Source of the DNA: Nitratidesulfovibrio sp.
GTDB taxonomy: Bacteria > Desulfobacterota > Desulfovibrionia > Desulfovibrionales > Desulfovibrionaceae
DNA: 64,000 bases
Direction: 5' to 3'
NCBI RefSeq assembly: GCF_040373385.1
Contig: NZ_JBDXXH010000005.1
Coordinates: 186,001-250,000, forward strand
Below are positions 33,854 to 42,043 of this stretch, piece after piece. Within the stretch, counting starts at the first letter, position 1, and each line of letters starts with the position of its first letter. A model generated the notes under the pieces. That model made no database searches. It worked only from the letters and a program-made list of their open reading frames with translations, and was not told where the DNA came from. Position numbers and translations under genes: made by a program.

Positions 33854-35002
33854 ATGCGGAAGACGGTCTACTGGATTGAAGGCGACGGCATCGGCCCCGA
33901 CGTATGGAAGGCCGCCCGTCCCGTCATCGATGCGGCGGTGGCGAAAACCTACGGCGACGCGCGCTCCATCGAATGGAAGGAACTGCTGGCCGGTGAAAAG
34001 GCCTACGCCGCCACCGGCGAATACCTGCCAGAGGCCACCATGCAGGCCCTGCGCGGCGCGGAACTGGCCATCAAGGGGCCGCTGGGCACCCCGGTGGGCA
34101 AGGGCTTTCGCAGCCTTAACGTCACCCTGCGCCAGACGCTGGACCTGTACGCCTGCATCCGGCCCATCCGCTACTTCGAGGGCATCATGTCGCCCGTGAA
34201 AAGGCCGGACCTGGTGGACATGGTGGTGTTTCGCGAAAACACGGAAGACGTGTACGCGGGCATCGAATACAAGGCGGGCACGCCGGAAGCCAAGCGGCTC
34301 ATCGACTTTCTGCGCAACGAACTGGGCGCCAACGTGGACCCGGAAAGCGCCGTGGGCATCAAGCCCATGACCGCGCGCGGCTCCAAGCGGCTGGTGCGCC
34401 GCGCCATGGACTTTGCCGTGGCCCAGAAGCGGTCCAGCCTTACGCTGGTGCACAAGGGCAACATCATGAAGTTCACGGAAGGCGGCTTTCGCGAATGGGG
34501 CTATGAAGTGGTGCGCGACGAATTCACCGACGCCGCCGTGCTGGAAGCCGACGCCGGGGGCGCGGCAGGCAAGGTGGTGGTGAAGGACCGCATTGCCGAC
34601 GCCATGTTCCAGGAAGTGCTGATCCGCCCCGACCAGTACAGCGTGATCGCCACGTCCAACCTGAACGGCGACTACCTGTCCGATGCGCTGGCCGCGCAGG
34701 TGGGCGGGCTTGGCCTTGCGCCGGGCGTGAACATGTCCGACTCGCTGGCCTTCTTCGAAGCCACCCACGGCACCGCGCCCACCATTGCCGGGCAGGACAA
34801 GGCCAACCCCGGCAGCCTCATTTTGTGCGGCGCGCTGATGCTGGAGCACATGGGCTGGAACGATGCGGCCACCCGCATCTACAACGCCATCAACACCACC
34901 ATCGGCAACCGCACCGTTACCGTGGACCTTGCCTCGCAGATGGCCAGCGCCACCACCGTGGGCACCGTGGCGTTTGGCGAGATGGTGGAAAAGGCCCTGT
35001 AG
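33854..35002 (+). CDS. icd: Isocitrate dehydrogenase
   Basis: A 382-residue dehydrogenase of the isocitrate/isopropylmalate family. The N-terminal block is WIEGDGIGPDVW, substrate loop SLNVTLRQTLDLYACIRP, FRENTEDVYAGIEY, VHKGNIMKFTEG, DAMFQEVLI, NLNGDYLSD and coenzyme region FFEATHGTAPTIAGQDKANP. The S-N-x-x-x-R loop and RENTED favour isocitrate over isopropylmalate. NADP preference is likely but not proven by what I see. In sulfate reducers it serves mainly glutamate synthesis. AAAGGAG precedes ATG 33854. Confidence 0.93.
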   Translation: MRKTVYWIEGDGIGPDVWKAARPVIDAAVAKTYGDARSIEWKELLAGEKAYAATGEYLPEATMQALRGAELAIKGPLGTPVGKGFRSLNVTLRQTLDLYACIRPIRYFEGIMSPVKRPDLVDMVVFRENTEDVYAGIEYKAGTPEAKRLIDFLRNELGANVDPESAVGIKPMTARGSKRLVRRAMDFAVAQKRSSLTLVHKGNIMKFTEGGFREWGYEVVRDEFTDAAVLEADAGGAAGKVVVKDRIADAMFQEVLIRPDQYSVIATSNLNGDYLSDALAAQVGGLGLAPGVNMSDSLAFFEATHGTAPTIAGQDKANPGSLILCGALMLEHMGWNDAATRIYNAINTTIGNRTVTVDLASQMASATTVGTVAFGEMVEKAL

Positions 35003-35046
35003 AGAACGAGAAGAATTGGGTAGATACGACAGATTGGTGAAAGATG

Positions 35047-35083
35047 ACGCCCCCGGAAGCGGTGAGCTTTCGGGGGCGTTTGT
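35047..35083 (+). terminator. Terminator after icd
   Basis: A 14-bp stem (35047-35060 with 35066-35079, one G-U), 5-base loop, followed by TTTGTG. Confidence 0.85.
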
Positions 35084-35125
35084 GCGCAGTTTACATGTAG
35101 CGAATTTGGCGTGAAAAATTCATCC

Positions 35126-35222
35126 GTGTTCCTTTCTGCTGTAGGGATGGCATGGTTTATGGCGTGTTAGTAGTAGTTTCAGTAGATAAGGCGTTGAAAT
35201 TAAACAGTGTTCATTTTAATAC
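35126..35222 (+). promoter_or_regulatory. AT-rich upstream region of the nucleotide-island operon
   Basis: Within the 270-base AT-rich gap after the icd terminator, TTGAAA (35194-35199) and TAATAC (35217-35222) are 17 bases apart. The -10 match is weak. GTGTTCCTTTCTG at 35126-35138 recurs with one base missing at 36999-37010 beyond the second island gene. No further gene is seen in the gap. Confidence 0.35.
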
Positions 35223-35355
35223 CGGAAGTTATCGATGGCTGGCATCTGTTTTGTTGTTTACCTTGTGCGTCATTTTTGTGAAAAGTTTGATTGTGTGGTG
35301 TGTTAATTAGAAGCCGTGCTAGATATGAGGCAATTCGATAAGGAGTTTTTTGGGT

Positions 35356-36117
35356 ATGGCTATATCACCGCGGAATGTTATTAATAATGGTTTTGTCATT
35401 GATGGGACTGCATCTAATCTTAGGAGTGGATCTTATGACGTCATTGTTGATGCGATAGTTTGTGATGGTAATGTTGTAGAATCTGGAGAGTATACTCTTG
35501 AACCGCAGCAGATGGTCGTTGTTGTTTCTAAGGAGAGAATATGTTTGGACGATAGCCATATTGCTTTTGCGCATCCTAAAACGTCGCTTTGTAGAAGTGG
35601 AATATTGGCGTTAAATACTGGTATTATTGATCCTGGATATGATGGGCATATTTCAACTGTTATTATTAATTTTAGAAAGAGGGCGTATACTATTAAAAAA
35701 GGAGAAAGTTTTTTAAGGATAGTCTTTCATAAATTTTGTGAAGATAATGCGATTATGTTTGGGAGAAGGGGTAGCGGTAGATCTAAATATATAAAAAGTG
35801 TTATTGAGGACACAAAGGTTTATCCTTCAACATTTCTTGATGTAGAGGGTGTTGCTGATGGAGTCGTGAAACGTGTACATGAAGAAGTTTTTGGGAAATT
35901 TATAACAAAGATAGTGAGTTATACGTCTCTATTTGTTGCTGTGGTTACAGCGTTTGGGTTTTATGTCGCGTGGATGCAGTATAATATGCAGAATAGAGCG
36001 CTGGACTTCGTACAGGTTGAAGCTCGTGATGATATAAAAAGCATGAACGTCGAGATTTCACGGCTTAAGGAGCGTTTATCTGTGGTTGAAGGGGGCGGAG
36101 ATGTACATAGAAAGTGA
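35356..36117 (+). CDS. dUTPase/dCTP-deaminase-fold protein with membrane anchor and coiled coil
   Basis: 253 residues. Residues about 15-130 resemble the trimeric dUTPase/dCTP deaminase (DCD) fold: SGSYDVIVD, YTLEPQQMVVVVSKE, HPKTSLCRSG at 73-82 and GIIDPGYDGHISTVIINF from about 89, ending GESFLRIVFHKF. The glutamate that deaminases carry after the G-x-I segment is absent (hydrophobic residues stand there), and no C-terminal dUTPase Gly-rich motif is present, so it may bind rather than convert nucleotides. A transmembrane helix (about 184-206) and a short coiled coil (about 221-247) follow, placing the domain at the inner membrane. AAGGAG lies ten bases before ATG 35356. The gene is strikingly AT-rich and overlaps the next by 17 bases. 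Confidence 0.7.
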   Translation: MAISPRNVINNGFVIDGTASNLRSGSYDVIVDAIVCDGNVVESGEYTLEPQQMVVVVSKERICLDDSHIAFAHPKTSLCRSGILALNTGIIDPGYDGHISTVIINFRKRAYTIKKGESFLRIVFHKFCEDNAIMFGRRGSGRSKYIKSVIEDTKVYPSTFLDVEGVADGVVKRVHEEVFGKFITKIVSYTSLFVAVVTAFGFYVAWMQYNMQNRALDFVQVEARDDIKSMNVEISRLKERLSVVEGGGDVHRK

Positions 36118-36973
36118 ATCTATTTCTGAATCGTTAGTTGCATTATCCCGCCTGCTGATTTCTGAAGGTTTTCCAGCGTCACCGAGAGATATTCCTACAC
36201 TTGAGTTGCGAGGAGTGCTTATTCGTATAAAGGACCCGAGAAACCGTATCGTGTGTGTGCCTGAGAGAAGGTGGAGCGCATCGTATGCTGTCGGAGAATT
36301 TTGTTGGCACATGTCTGCTGATAATAGTCTTGAATTTATAAAATACTATTCTGAAGCCTGGAGAGCATTTTCGGATAATGGGGTGGAGATTAGTGGAAGT
36401 TGCTATGGAAGGCATATTTTTTCTGGTGGAAATGCATCACAATGGAGCACTGTTAAGAATCTCTTGCGCTCCGATGTGAACTCCAGGCGTGCGGTGTTGT
36501 ACTTTGCAGATCCTGGGTATGATCTGGAGTCAGCAAAGGACGTTCCATGCATTTCTAATATGCAATTTATGGTAAGAAATAGAAAAATTGATTGTTTTGT
36601 TAGCATGCGTAGTAATGATCTTATATTAGGCTACTGCTATGATGTGTATTTCATGACCATGCTGCAAGAAATGATGGCGGTGGAATTGGGGCTTGATATT
36701 GGAGAGTATACGCATTTTGTGGCGTCTATGCATGCGTATTGCGATAAGCTTGATGTTGTTCGCAACGTATCGAGCAGTGCAATGTCTATATGTGAGCCAA
36801 TGAGTCCAATGTGCTGTGTTGATGAAATAAGCACTGTATTAGAAGTTGAGAGAATGTTGCGGTCTGGTGATGCTAATGGGTTGAATTTGATAGGTAATCT
36901 TAGCGAGTACTGGAAAGATTTTTGTAGCCCGTTGATAAATAAGTTTTATAAGAAGCATGGTTGTTCCATGTGA
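36101..36973 (+). CDS. Thymidylate-synthase-family protein, probably dCMP/cytidylate-specific
   Basis: 290 residues. Matches ThyA blocks in order: RRWSASYAVGEFCWHMS (Glu and Trp of the folate pocket), SCYGRH, DVNSRRAVLYF (phosphate-binding Arg pair), the nucleophile Cys150 in DVPCISNMQF, SMRSNDLILGYCYD (Arg170, Ser171, Asp173) and SMHAY (His211, Tyr213). The Asn that selects uracil in thymidylate synthases (N177 in E. coli) is Asp181 here. The same change marks dCMP hydroxymethylases. The usual His after the catalytic Cys is Ile, and QWR after YG is lost. The last 75 residues are unlike ThyA. AT-rich; it starts within the previous gene. Likely a cytidylate methyl/hydroxymethyltransferase or a non-catalytic sensor. 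Confidence 0.72.
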   Translation: MYIESESISESLVALSRLLISEGFPASPRDIPTLELRGVLIRIKDPRNRIVCVPERRWSASYAVGEFCWHMSADNSLEFIKYYSEAWRAFSDNGVEISGSCYGRHIFSGGNASQWSTVKNLLRSDVNSRRAVLYFADPGYDLESAKDVPCISNMQFMVRNRKIDCFVSMRSNDLILGYCYDVYFMTMLQEMMAVELGLDIGEYTHFVASMHAYCDKLDVVRNVSSSAMSICEPMSPMCCVDEISTVLEVERMLRSGDANGLNLIGNLSEYWKDFCSPLINKFYKKHGCSM

Positions 36974-37102
36974 TATTTATTTTTATACGCCTGCACCAGT
37001 GTTCTTTCTGATAAATCGACTTAGCTTGGCTGGGTGGGGCCGGGGCCGTACTGTGCTGCCCGTTCCGAGGCCGTCATGCACCCCGGCAGGCAGGAGAATA
37101 CC

Positions 37103-37702
37103 ATGAACACCAGCCTTCGCACGCTCACCCTCGCCGCCGTGCTGGCGGCGTTTGCCGTTACGGGGTGCGCCACCACCAGCATGCACGCCTCGTCGCAGAT
37201 GGAGGAAGGGCAGTTCCGTCAGGCGGCGGAAACCTACGCCGCCGCCCAGCGTGAAAATCCGGATGACTGGCAGTCCGGCGTGCGGCGCGGCTATGCGCTG
37301 TACCGCGCCGGAGACTATCAGGCCGCTCAGGACGTTCTGAAGCCCCTGTGGACCAACCGTCGCGCCGCCGAATACGCCCGGTTCTGGGCGGGCATTGCCG
37401 CCATTGCCGCCCGCGATGAAGCCGCCGCCCGCACCGCGTGGTCGGAATGGACCGCCAGCCGCTTCGAGATCGTACGGGCCATCCGGCCCCGCGTGGAACA
37501 GCTGATGTCCGGCGAACTGCCCCTCGGCCCGCAGGCCGCCAGCGGCTATGTTGCCGAGGCCGCCACGGCCAACGGGCGCGAGGCCCATGCCGATGCCCGC
37601 TACGGCTGGCGGCCCCTGTCGCCGGGCTACTCGCGGTCCTACGAGCGCGACGCCTTTTCCGACACCATGCTGCCGGTGACGCCCCAGCCGTATCTGCCGT
37701 AG
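37103..37702 (+). CDS. Lipoprotein with TPR-like repeats
   Basis: A 199-residue protein with a lipoprotein signal peptide and lipobox VTGC at about residues 19-22. The mature part has a TPR-like pattern (EGQFRQAAETYAAAQRENPDD, then YRAGDYQAAQDVLKPLW), followed by a Gly/Tyr-rich tail. AGGAG lies six bases before ATG 37103. Probably anchored in the outer membrane and acting as an assembly or scaffolding factor; no specific function recognised. Confidence 0.8.
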   Translation: MNTSLRTLTLAAVLAAFAVTGCATTSMHASSQMEEGQFRQAAETYAAAQRENPDDWQSGVRRGYALYRAGDYQAAQDVLKPLWTNRRAAEYARFWAGIAAIAARDEAAARTAWSEWTASRFEIVRAIRPRVEQLMSGELPLGPQAASGYVAEAATANGREAHADARYGWRPLSPGYSRSYERDAFSDTMLPVTPQPYLP

Positions 37703-37714
37703 AAAAAGTCACCC

Positions 37715-37752
37715 CGAAGCCCCAGCGCGTGAAACATCCGCCGGGGCTTTCG
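37715..37752 (+). terminator. Hairpin after the lipoprotein gene
   Basis: CGAAGCCCC pairs with GGGGCTTTCG (one bulged base) across a 19-base loop. The trailing T-run is short, so this is a moderate terminator. Confidence 0.5.
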
Positions 37753-37817
37753 CATTCCCCGGTTGCGCATCCTCTCCCACCCTTCCCAACCAACCCCGCG
37801 CCTGCTATCCGTAAGCC

Positions 37818-38546
37818 ATGAAGCTGGCGGTCATTTCCGACATTCACGGCAACCTCGGTGCGTTCAAGGCGGTGCTGGCCGACATGGACGCGCAGGGGGC
37901 CACTTGCGCCGTGTCTCTGGGCGACAACGTGGGCTACGGGCCGGATCCTGGCCCGGTGCTGCGCCTTGTGGCCAGTCGGCACATCCCTTCGGTGGCGGGC
38001 AATCACGAGATGGCCGTGGCCGACCCCCGCTGGCTGCGCGAGTTCAACAGCCAGTCGCGCGATGCCGTGCGCATGACCATGGACTGGCTGGACGACGAAG
38101 AGGTGGAACTGGCCCGCGCCATGCCCCGCGTGCTGGTGCGCGAAGGCTGCCGCTTCGTGCATGGCATGCCGCCCGATTCGCCCTTCACCTACCTGTACGA
38201 ATTTCACGGCAAGCGGCTGGCGTCGGTGTTCGACCTGTTCCCGGAGCCCATCTGCTTCGTGGGGCACACCCATGACCTTGAGCTGGTCCGGCGCGATGCC
38301 GACGGCGTGGTGGCCCGCGAACCGCTGACAGAGGGCGCGCGCGTGCCGCCCGCGGGGGGGCGTTACCTGATCAGCGCGGGCAGCGTGGGCCAGCCGCGCG
38401 ACGGCGACAACCGCGCCAAGTACCTGTTGTGGGAACCCGCCCAGCGCCGCCTGACGGTGCGCTTCGTCCCCTACGACGTGCAGGACGCCGCCCGGCGCTT
38501 CCGCGAGGCGGGGGTGAATGAGCGGTATGTGCTGCGATTGTTGTAA
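37818..38546 (+). CDS. Calcineurin-like metallophosphoesterase
   Basis: A 242-residue protein with all metal-binding motifs: SDIHGN (residues 7-12), GDNVGYGP, GNHE, HGMPP, GHTH and SAGSVGQPRDGD. It belongs to the YfcE/MJ0936-like group of small phosphodiesterases and is cytoplasmic. The substrate is not predictable from sequence. The gene follows the lipoprotein by about 115 bases. Confidence 0.88.
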   Translation: MKLAVISDIHGNLGAFKAVLADMDAQGATCAVSLGDNVGYGPDPGPVLRLVASRHIPSVAGNHEMAVADPRWLREFNSQSRDAVRMTMDWLDDEEVELARAMPRVLVREGCRFVHGMPPDSPFTYLYEFHGKRLASVFDLFPEPICFVGHTHDLELVRRDADGVVAREPLTEGARVPPAGGRYLISAGSVGQPRDGDNRAKYLLWEPAQRRLTVRFVPYDVQDAARRFREAGVNERYVLRLL

Positions 38547-38770
38547 GGGGTGCCCGACGCCATGTTGCAGAGAACCCCGTCCCGCCACGTCATGCGCCGA
38601 CCCATCATGATCCCCCCCGCCACGATGCGTCCGGCCATGCCCTGCAACGTCCTGTCCCGCTCCCTGCCGCAGGGGGGCCGCCACTCCGGGGACATTCCGG
38701 CGGGCGCGCCCGCTCTTTTGCCACTTCTCTCCCCGCGCGCCCCGCGCATCCCGTCCCGAGGATTTTCCCC

Positions 38771-40540
38771 ATGCGCATAGGTCGTTACGAGGTGTGCGGA
38801 CTGCTGGGCCGGGGCGGCATGGGCGCGGTGTACAAGGTGCGCCAGCCGGTCACCGGGCGCATCGCCGCGCTGAAGCTGCTGCGCCCCGCCGACGCGTTGG
38901 CCGACCTTTCAGATATGGACGATCTGCGCCGCCGCTTCCTGCACGAGGCGCAGGTAATGGCCGCGCTGGACCACCCCCACGTGGCGGCGGTGTGGGACGT
39001 GGACGTGGCCCCGGCGGGCACGTTGCGCCTGCCCTCCGGCGACGATTTCTGTCCGCCGCCCGCTGCATGGGGCGGGGGCGCGGGGACTCCGGTTGTGGGA
39101 GACGCAGGGGATTCCGGGAGTGTGGGAGACACGGATTCCGCCCCCCCGGAGGACTGCTACCCGGAGCGCGACCGCGCTGCCCGCGTGGCCCGCTTCGGCG
39201 ATCTGCCCTTCTTCGTCATGGAATACTACTGCCTGAACCTGGGCCTGCTGATCGGCGAAAGCTACCGGGTAGAGGCCCCCACCCGCCGCCTGCCGCTGGA
39301 GCGCGCCTGCCGCTACGCCGCGCAGACGCTGGACGCGCTGGCCCGCATGCATCACGCCGGGGTGATCCACCGCGACGTGAAGCCCTTCAACATCATGGTC
39401 ACCGCCGAAGACGACGTGAAGCTCATCGACTTCGGCCTGTCGCGGTTGCGGGGCGAAACGGGCGTTCTGTCGGGCCTGCGCGGCGATGTCCGGCCCCTGC
39501 CGCGCGGGGTCAAGGTGGGGTCGCCGTACTACGCCGCGCCGGAGCAGGAGCGCGACCCGGACGCGGCGGATGGCCGGGCCGACCTGTATGCCGTGGGGGT
39601 GATGCTGTTCCGCATGCTGACCGGCGTGCTGCCCACGGACGAATCCTTTGGCGGGCGCATCCCCCGCGCCAGCAAGCGCCATGCGGATATGGACACGGCG
39701 TGGGACGACTTTTTCGCGCGGGCCATGGCCCGCGACCCGGCACAGCGCTTTGCGGACGCCCGGACCATGGCGGCGGAACTGGACGCATTGGTGGCCGCGT
39801 GGCGCCAGCGGGTGGACGCGGTGTGCCTGCTGCCGGAAGGGGACGGCGCGCCGGGGGCTGGTGGCGGGGATGAATCCGCATCGGCGGGCGGCGATGTTTC
39901 GGATACGGCTGGCCGTGCGGCGGCGGACTCCATCTTGTCCGGACAGGTTCGCCCGGTCAGGACCACCCCGGTTCGGTCAGCCCCGGTAAAGGTCGTGCCG
40001 CACCATGCCCGCGCCCTGTTCTGGCTGGACGAACTGTGGCGGCCCGCCGGGGTGTTTGCGCCGCTGGCGGATGGCCGCACCGGCGGCCCCCCCTGCGGGG
40101 TGCTGCCGGGGCTGCCCGTGCCGGACGCACACGCCGCCGGTGTGCAGGCCCCGCCGATTGATCTTGCCGCGCTGGTGGCGTACCAACCGGCCACGGGGCT
40201 GCTGTGGCAGCGTGGCGGCAGCGAGTGGGGCCTGACCCTGGCCGAGGCCCGCGAACACGTGGCCGACATGAACGCGGCGCGGTTTGCCGGGTACGACGAC
40301 TGGCGGCTGCCCACCGTGGACGAGCTGTGCACCCTGCTGGCCCCGCCGCCGGAAGGGGGCGGCCACTGCGTGCCCCCCGCGCTGGACCCGGCCCCCGACC
40401 CGCTGTGGACGGCGGATCGCAAGTCGTTCACGGCGGGGTGGTTCGTCAGCACGTCCATGGGCTTCGTGGGCTGGCAGGACGACACCTGTCGTTTCCATGT
40501 GCGTGTGGTCCGGAATATGCTTAGCGACATTCCGGCGTGA
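38771..40540 (+). CDS. Hanks-type Ser/Thr protein kinase fused to a DUF1566 (Lcl-like) domain
   Basis: 589 residues. The kinase domain starts at residue 1: Gly-loop LLGRGGMGAVYKV, AALKLL lysine, HRDVKPFNIM near 199, DFGLSRL near 218 and YYAAPEQ activation-segment end. A long Gly/Asp-rich insert (about 85-135) interrupts the N-lobe. Residues ~300-460 are a low-complexity linker. From about residue 462 a DUF1566 domain follows (TGLLWQRGG...LTLAEAREHVADMNAARFAGYDDWRLPTVDEL...). That domain is normally surface-exposed or periplasmic, yet no transmembrane segment joins the two here. Start ATG follows GAGGATTTTCCCC. Confidence 0.9.
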   Translation: MRIGRYEVCGLLGRGGMGAVYKVRQPVTGRIAALKLLRPADALADLSDMDDLRRRFLHEAQVMAALDHPHVAAVWDVDVAPAGTLRLPSGDDFCPPPAAWGGGAGTPVVGDAGDSGSVGDTDSAPPEDCYPERDRAARVARFGDLPFFVMEYYCLNLGLLIGESYRVEAPTRRLPLERACRYAAQTLDALARMHHAGVIHRDVKPFNIMVTAEDDVKLIDFGLSRLRGETGVLSGLRGDVRPLPRGVKVGSPYYAAPEQERDPDAADGRADLYAVGVMLFRMLTGVLPTDESFGGRIPRASKRHADMDTAWDDFFARAMARDPAQRFADARTMAAELDALVAAWRQRVDAVCLLPEGDGAPGAGGGDESASAGGDVSDTAGRAAADSILSGQVRPVRTTPVRSAPVKVVPHHARALFWLDELWRPAGVFAPLADGRTGGPPCGVLPGLPVPDAHAAGVQAPPIDLAALVAYQPATGLLWQRGGSEWGLTLAEAREHVADMNAARFAGYDDWRLPTVDELCTLLAPPPEGGGHCVPPALDPAPDPLWTADRKSFTAGWFVSTSMGFVGWQDDTCRFHVRVVRNMLSDIPA

Positions 40541-40753
40541 ATTCGGGCTCGGGTTGCACGGGGCCACGAGCATGGCGTCGCCAACCCGACGCCGCGCAGG
40601 CTGCTCCCGCCTCGCCCGCGCTCCGGCCTCCATTCCGCCGCCCGACCGCAGCATTGCGAACGCTGCGCTCGACCTACCCGCACTGGCCCGCGCTCGATTT
40701 GACCGCGCACAACTGGCCTGCTCTCAACGCTTTTCATCCCTCACGGAATCCGG

Positions 40754-41701
40754 ATGCACAACGAACACGACATGCCCGCCCTGGCCCCGCAAGCCGACGA
40801 CACCGACATCGACTGCCGGGGCTGCGGCACCTGCTGTCGCAAGGGCGGACCGGCCCTGCACACGCAGGATCTGGAGCTGTTTCGGGCCGGGCACCTGGCT
40901 CCGGAACATTGCCTGACGCTGCGCGCGGGGGAACTGGCCCGCGAGTTGAGCGGCGACCTGCGCCCGCTGGAGCGGGAACTGGTGAAACTGCGCCCGCGCC
41001 AAATTTTGGGACAATCGGCCCGCAATGGCGACTGGTCCTGCCTGTTCCTGAATCAGTCCGACAGCCGGTGCGGCGTCTACGCACACCGGCCCGCCGAATG
41101 CCGCGCCCTGCTGTGCCGTGATACCTGGGCCATCAAGACCCTGCACGCCGTGGACCGGGTGACCCGGCTGGACGTGCTGGCGGCCTGGGCGGAAGGCGCG
41201 GCAGAGCGCGCCAGCCGGACCTGTCAGACAGAACCCGCAAGCCGGGCGGATTCGGCAAGCCAGACATATTCGGCAAGCCAGGCCGATTCCACGGGTCAGG
41301 TTCTCGCTGGCTGCGTCGACCCCGGTGTGCCGTGGGCAGACATTCTGGCCGCGCACGAGGAACGTTGCGGCTACGCGGTACTCGCCCCCGTGGGCGCTAC
41401 CCTGCAACGCGCGGCGGACCAGTTGCGCGCCCGCAACCCCGGCATGGCGGACCCGATCCCCCTGCCGGAATATCCGGACGATACGGTGGCACCGGACGAG
41501 GTCGCCCACGCCGTGGATGCGTTTCTGGAAGCCGTGCGCTTCGATTTCGCCTTCCGGTCCATCGTGCGCGAGCGGGCCGGGGCGGCCATGGAAGAACTGG
41601 ACTTTCTGCTGGGGCGCACCGTTGCGGCCACGGCGGCCATGTATGGGGTGGCCGTGCGCATGGGGGCCGATGGCCCGGAAGTGGTGGTCTTCCCCACCTA
41701 G
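40754..41701 (+). CDS. YkgJ-family cysteine-cluster protein
   Basis: A 315-residue protein. The CxGCGTCC motif (DCRGCGTCCRKGGPAL near residue 20), a later CLFLNQSDSRCGVYAHRPAECR and LLCRD form the conserved Cys set of UPF0153/YkgJ proteins, probably a zinc or Fe-S site. An insert at about residues 155-182 repeats an ASRADSASQTY-like unit. The C-terminal half is helical and unrecognised. Function unknown in the family. Confidence 0.8.
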   Translation: MHNEHDMPALAPQADDTDIDCRGCGTCCRKGGPALHTQDLELFRAGHLAPEHCLTLRAGELARELSGDLRPLERELVKLRPRQILGQSARNGDWSCLFLNQSDSRCGVYAHRPAECRALLCRDTWAIKTLHAVDRVTRLDVLAAWAEGAAERASRTCQTEPASRADSASQTYSASQADSTGQVLAGCVDPGVPWADILAAHEERCGYAVLAPVGATLQRAADQLRARNPGMADPIPLPEYPDDTVAPDEVAHAVDAFLEAVRFDFAFRSIVRERAGAAMEELDFLLGRTVAATAAMYGVAVRMGADGPEVVVFPT

Positions 41702-41721
41702 GCCCGCCTCCACTGCGGCCT

Positions 41722-41881
41722 TTTTGCCCTCTGCCGTCGTCAGAATGGTTTTTTATTCCGGTCGAATACCACAAAAGTACGCTCTGCGGTCCTCATCCGT
41801 AAGGTTCGCTCCGCTCGCCCAACGGCTGAGGCACTCCCTTCACAAAAAACGATTCTTCCTAGGCAGAGAACAAAAATTCTC
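41722..41881 (+). repeat. Dispersed element, copy 3
   Basis: Intergenic sequence with TTGCCCTCTGCCGTCGTCAG, ATTCCGGTCGAATACC, AAAGTACGCTCTGCGG and, after an insertion of about 40 bases, GGCAGAGAACAAAAATTCTC. It is collinear with copies at 21500 and 30600, but more diverged and AT-richer. The rest of the 41702-42043 gap holds only the hldD ribosome site. Confidence 0.6.
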
Positions 41882-42043
41882 GCAGTGGAAACGGGCCTGA
41901 GAAGTCGCTTTCATGGTTGCAAGGCACGCTGGTGCCGGTAGTGCGGCCATCCACGCGCCGCCCCCTTGCCCTGCGGGCCGCATCGCGGCATCATGCCGCA
42001 CGCCCGGCGCGCCTGCCGGGCAGCCTTCGCAAAGGAGCCTGAA

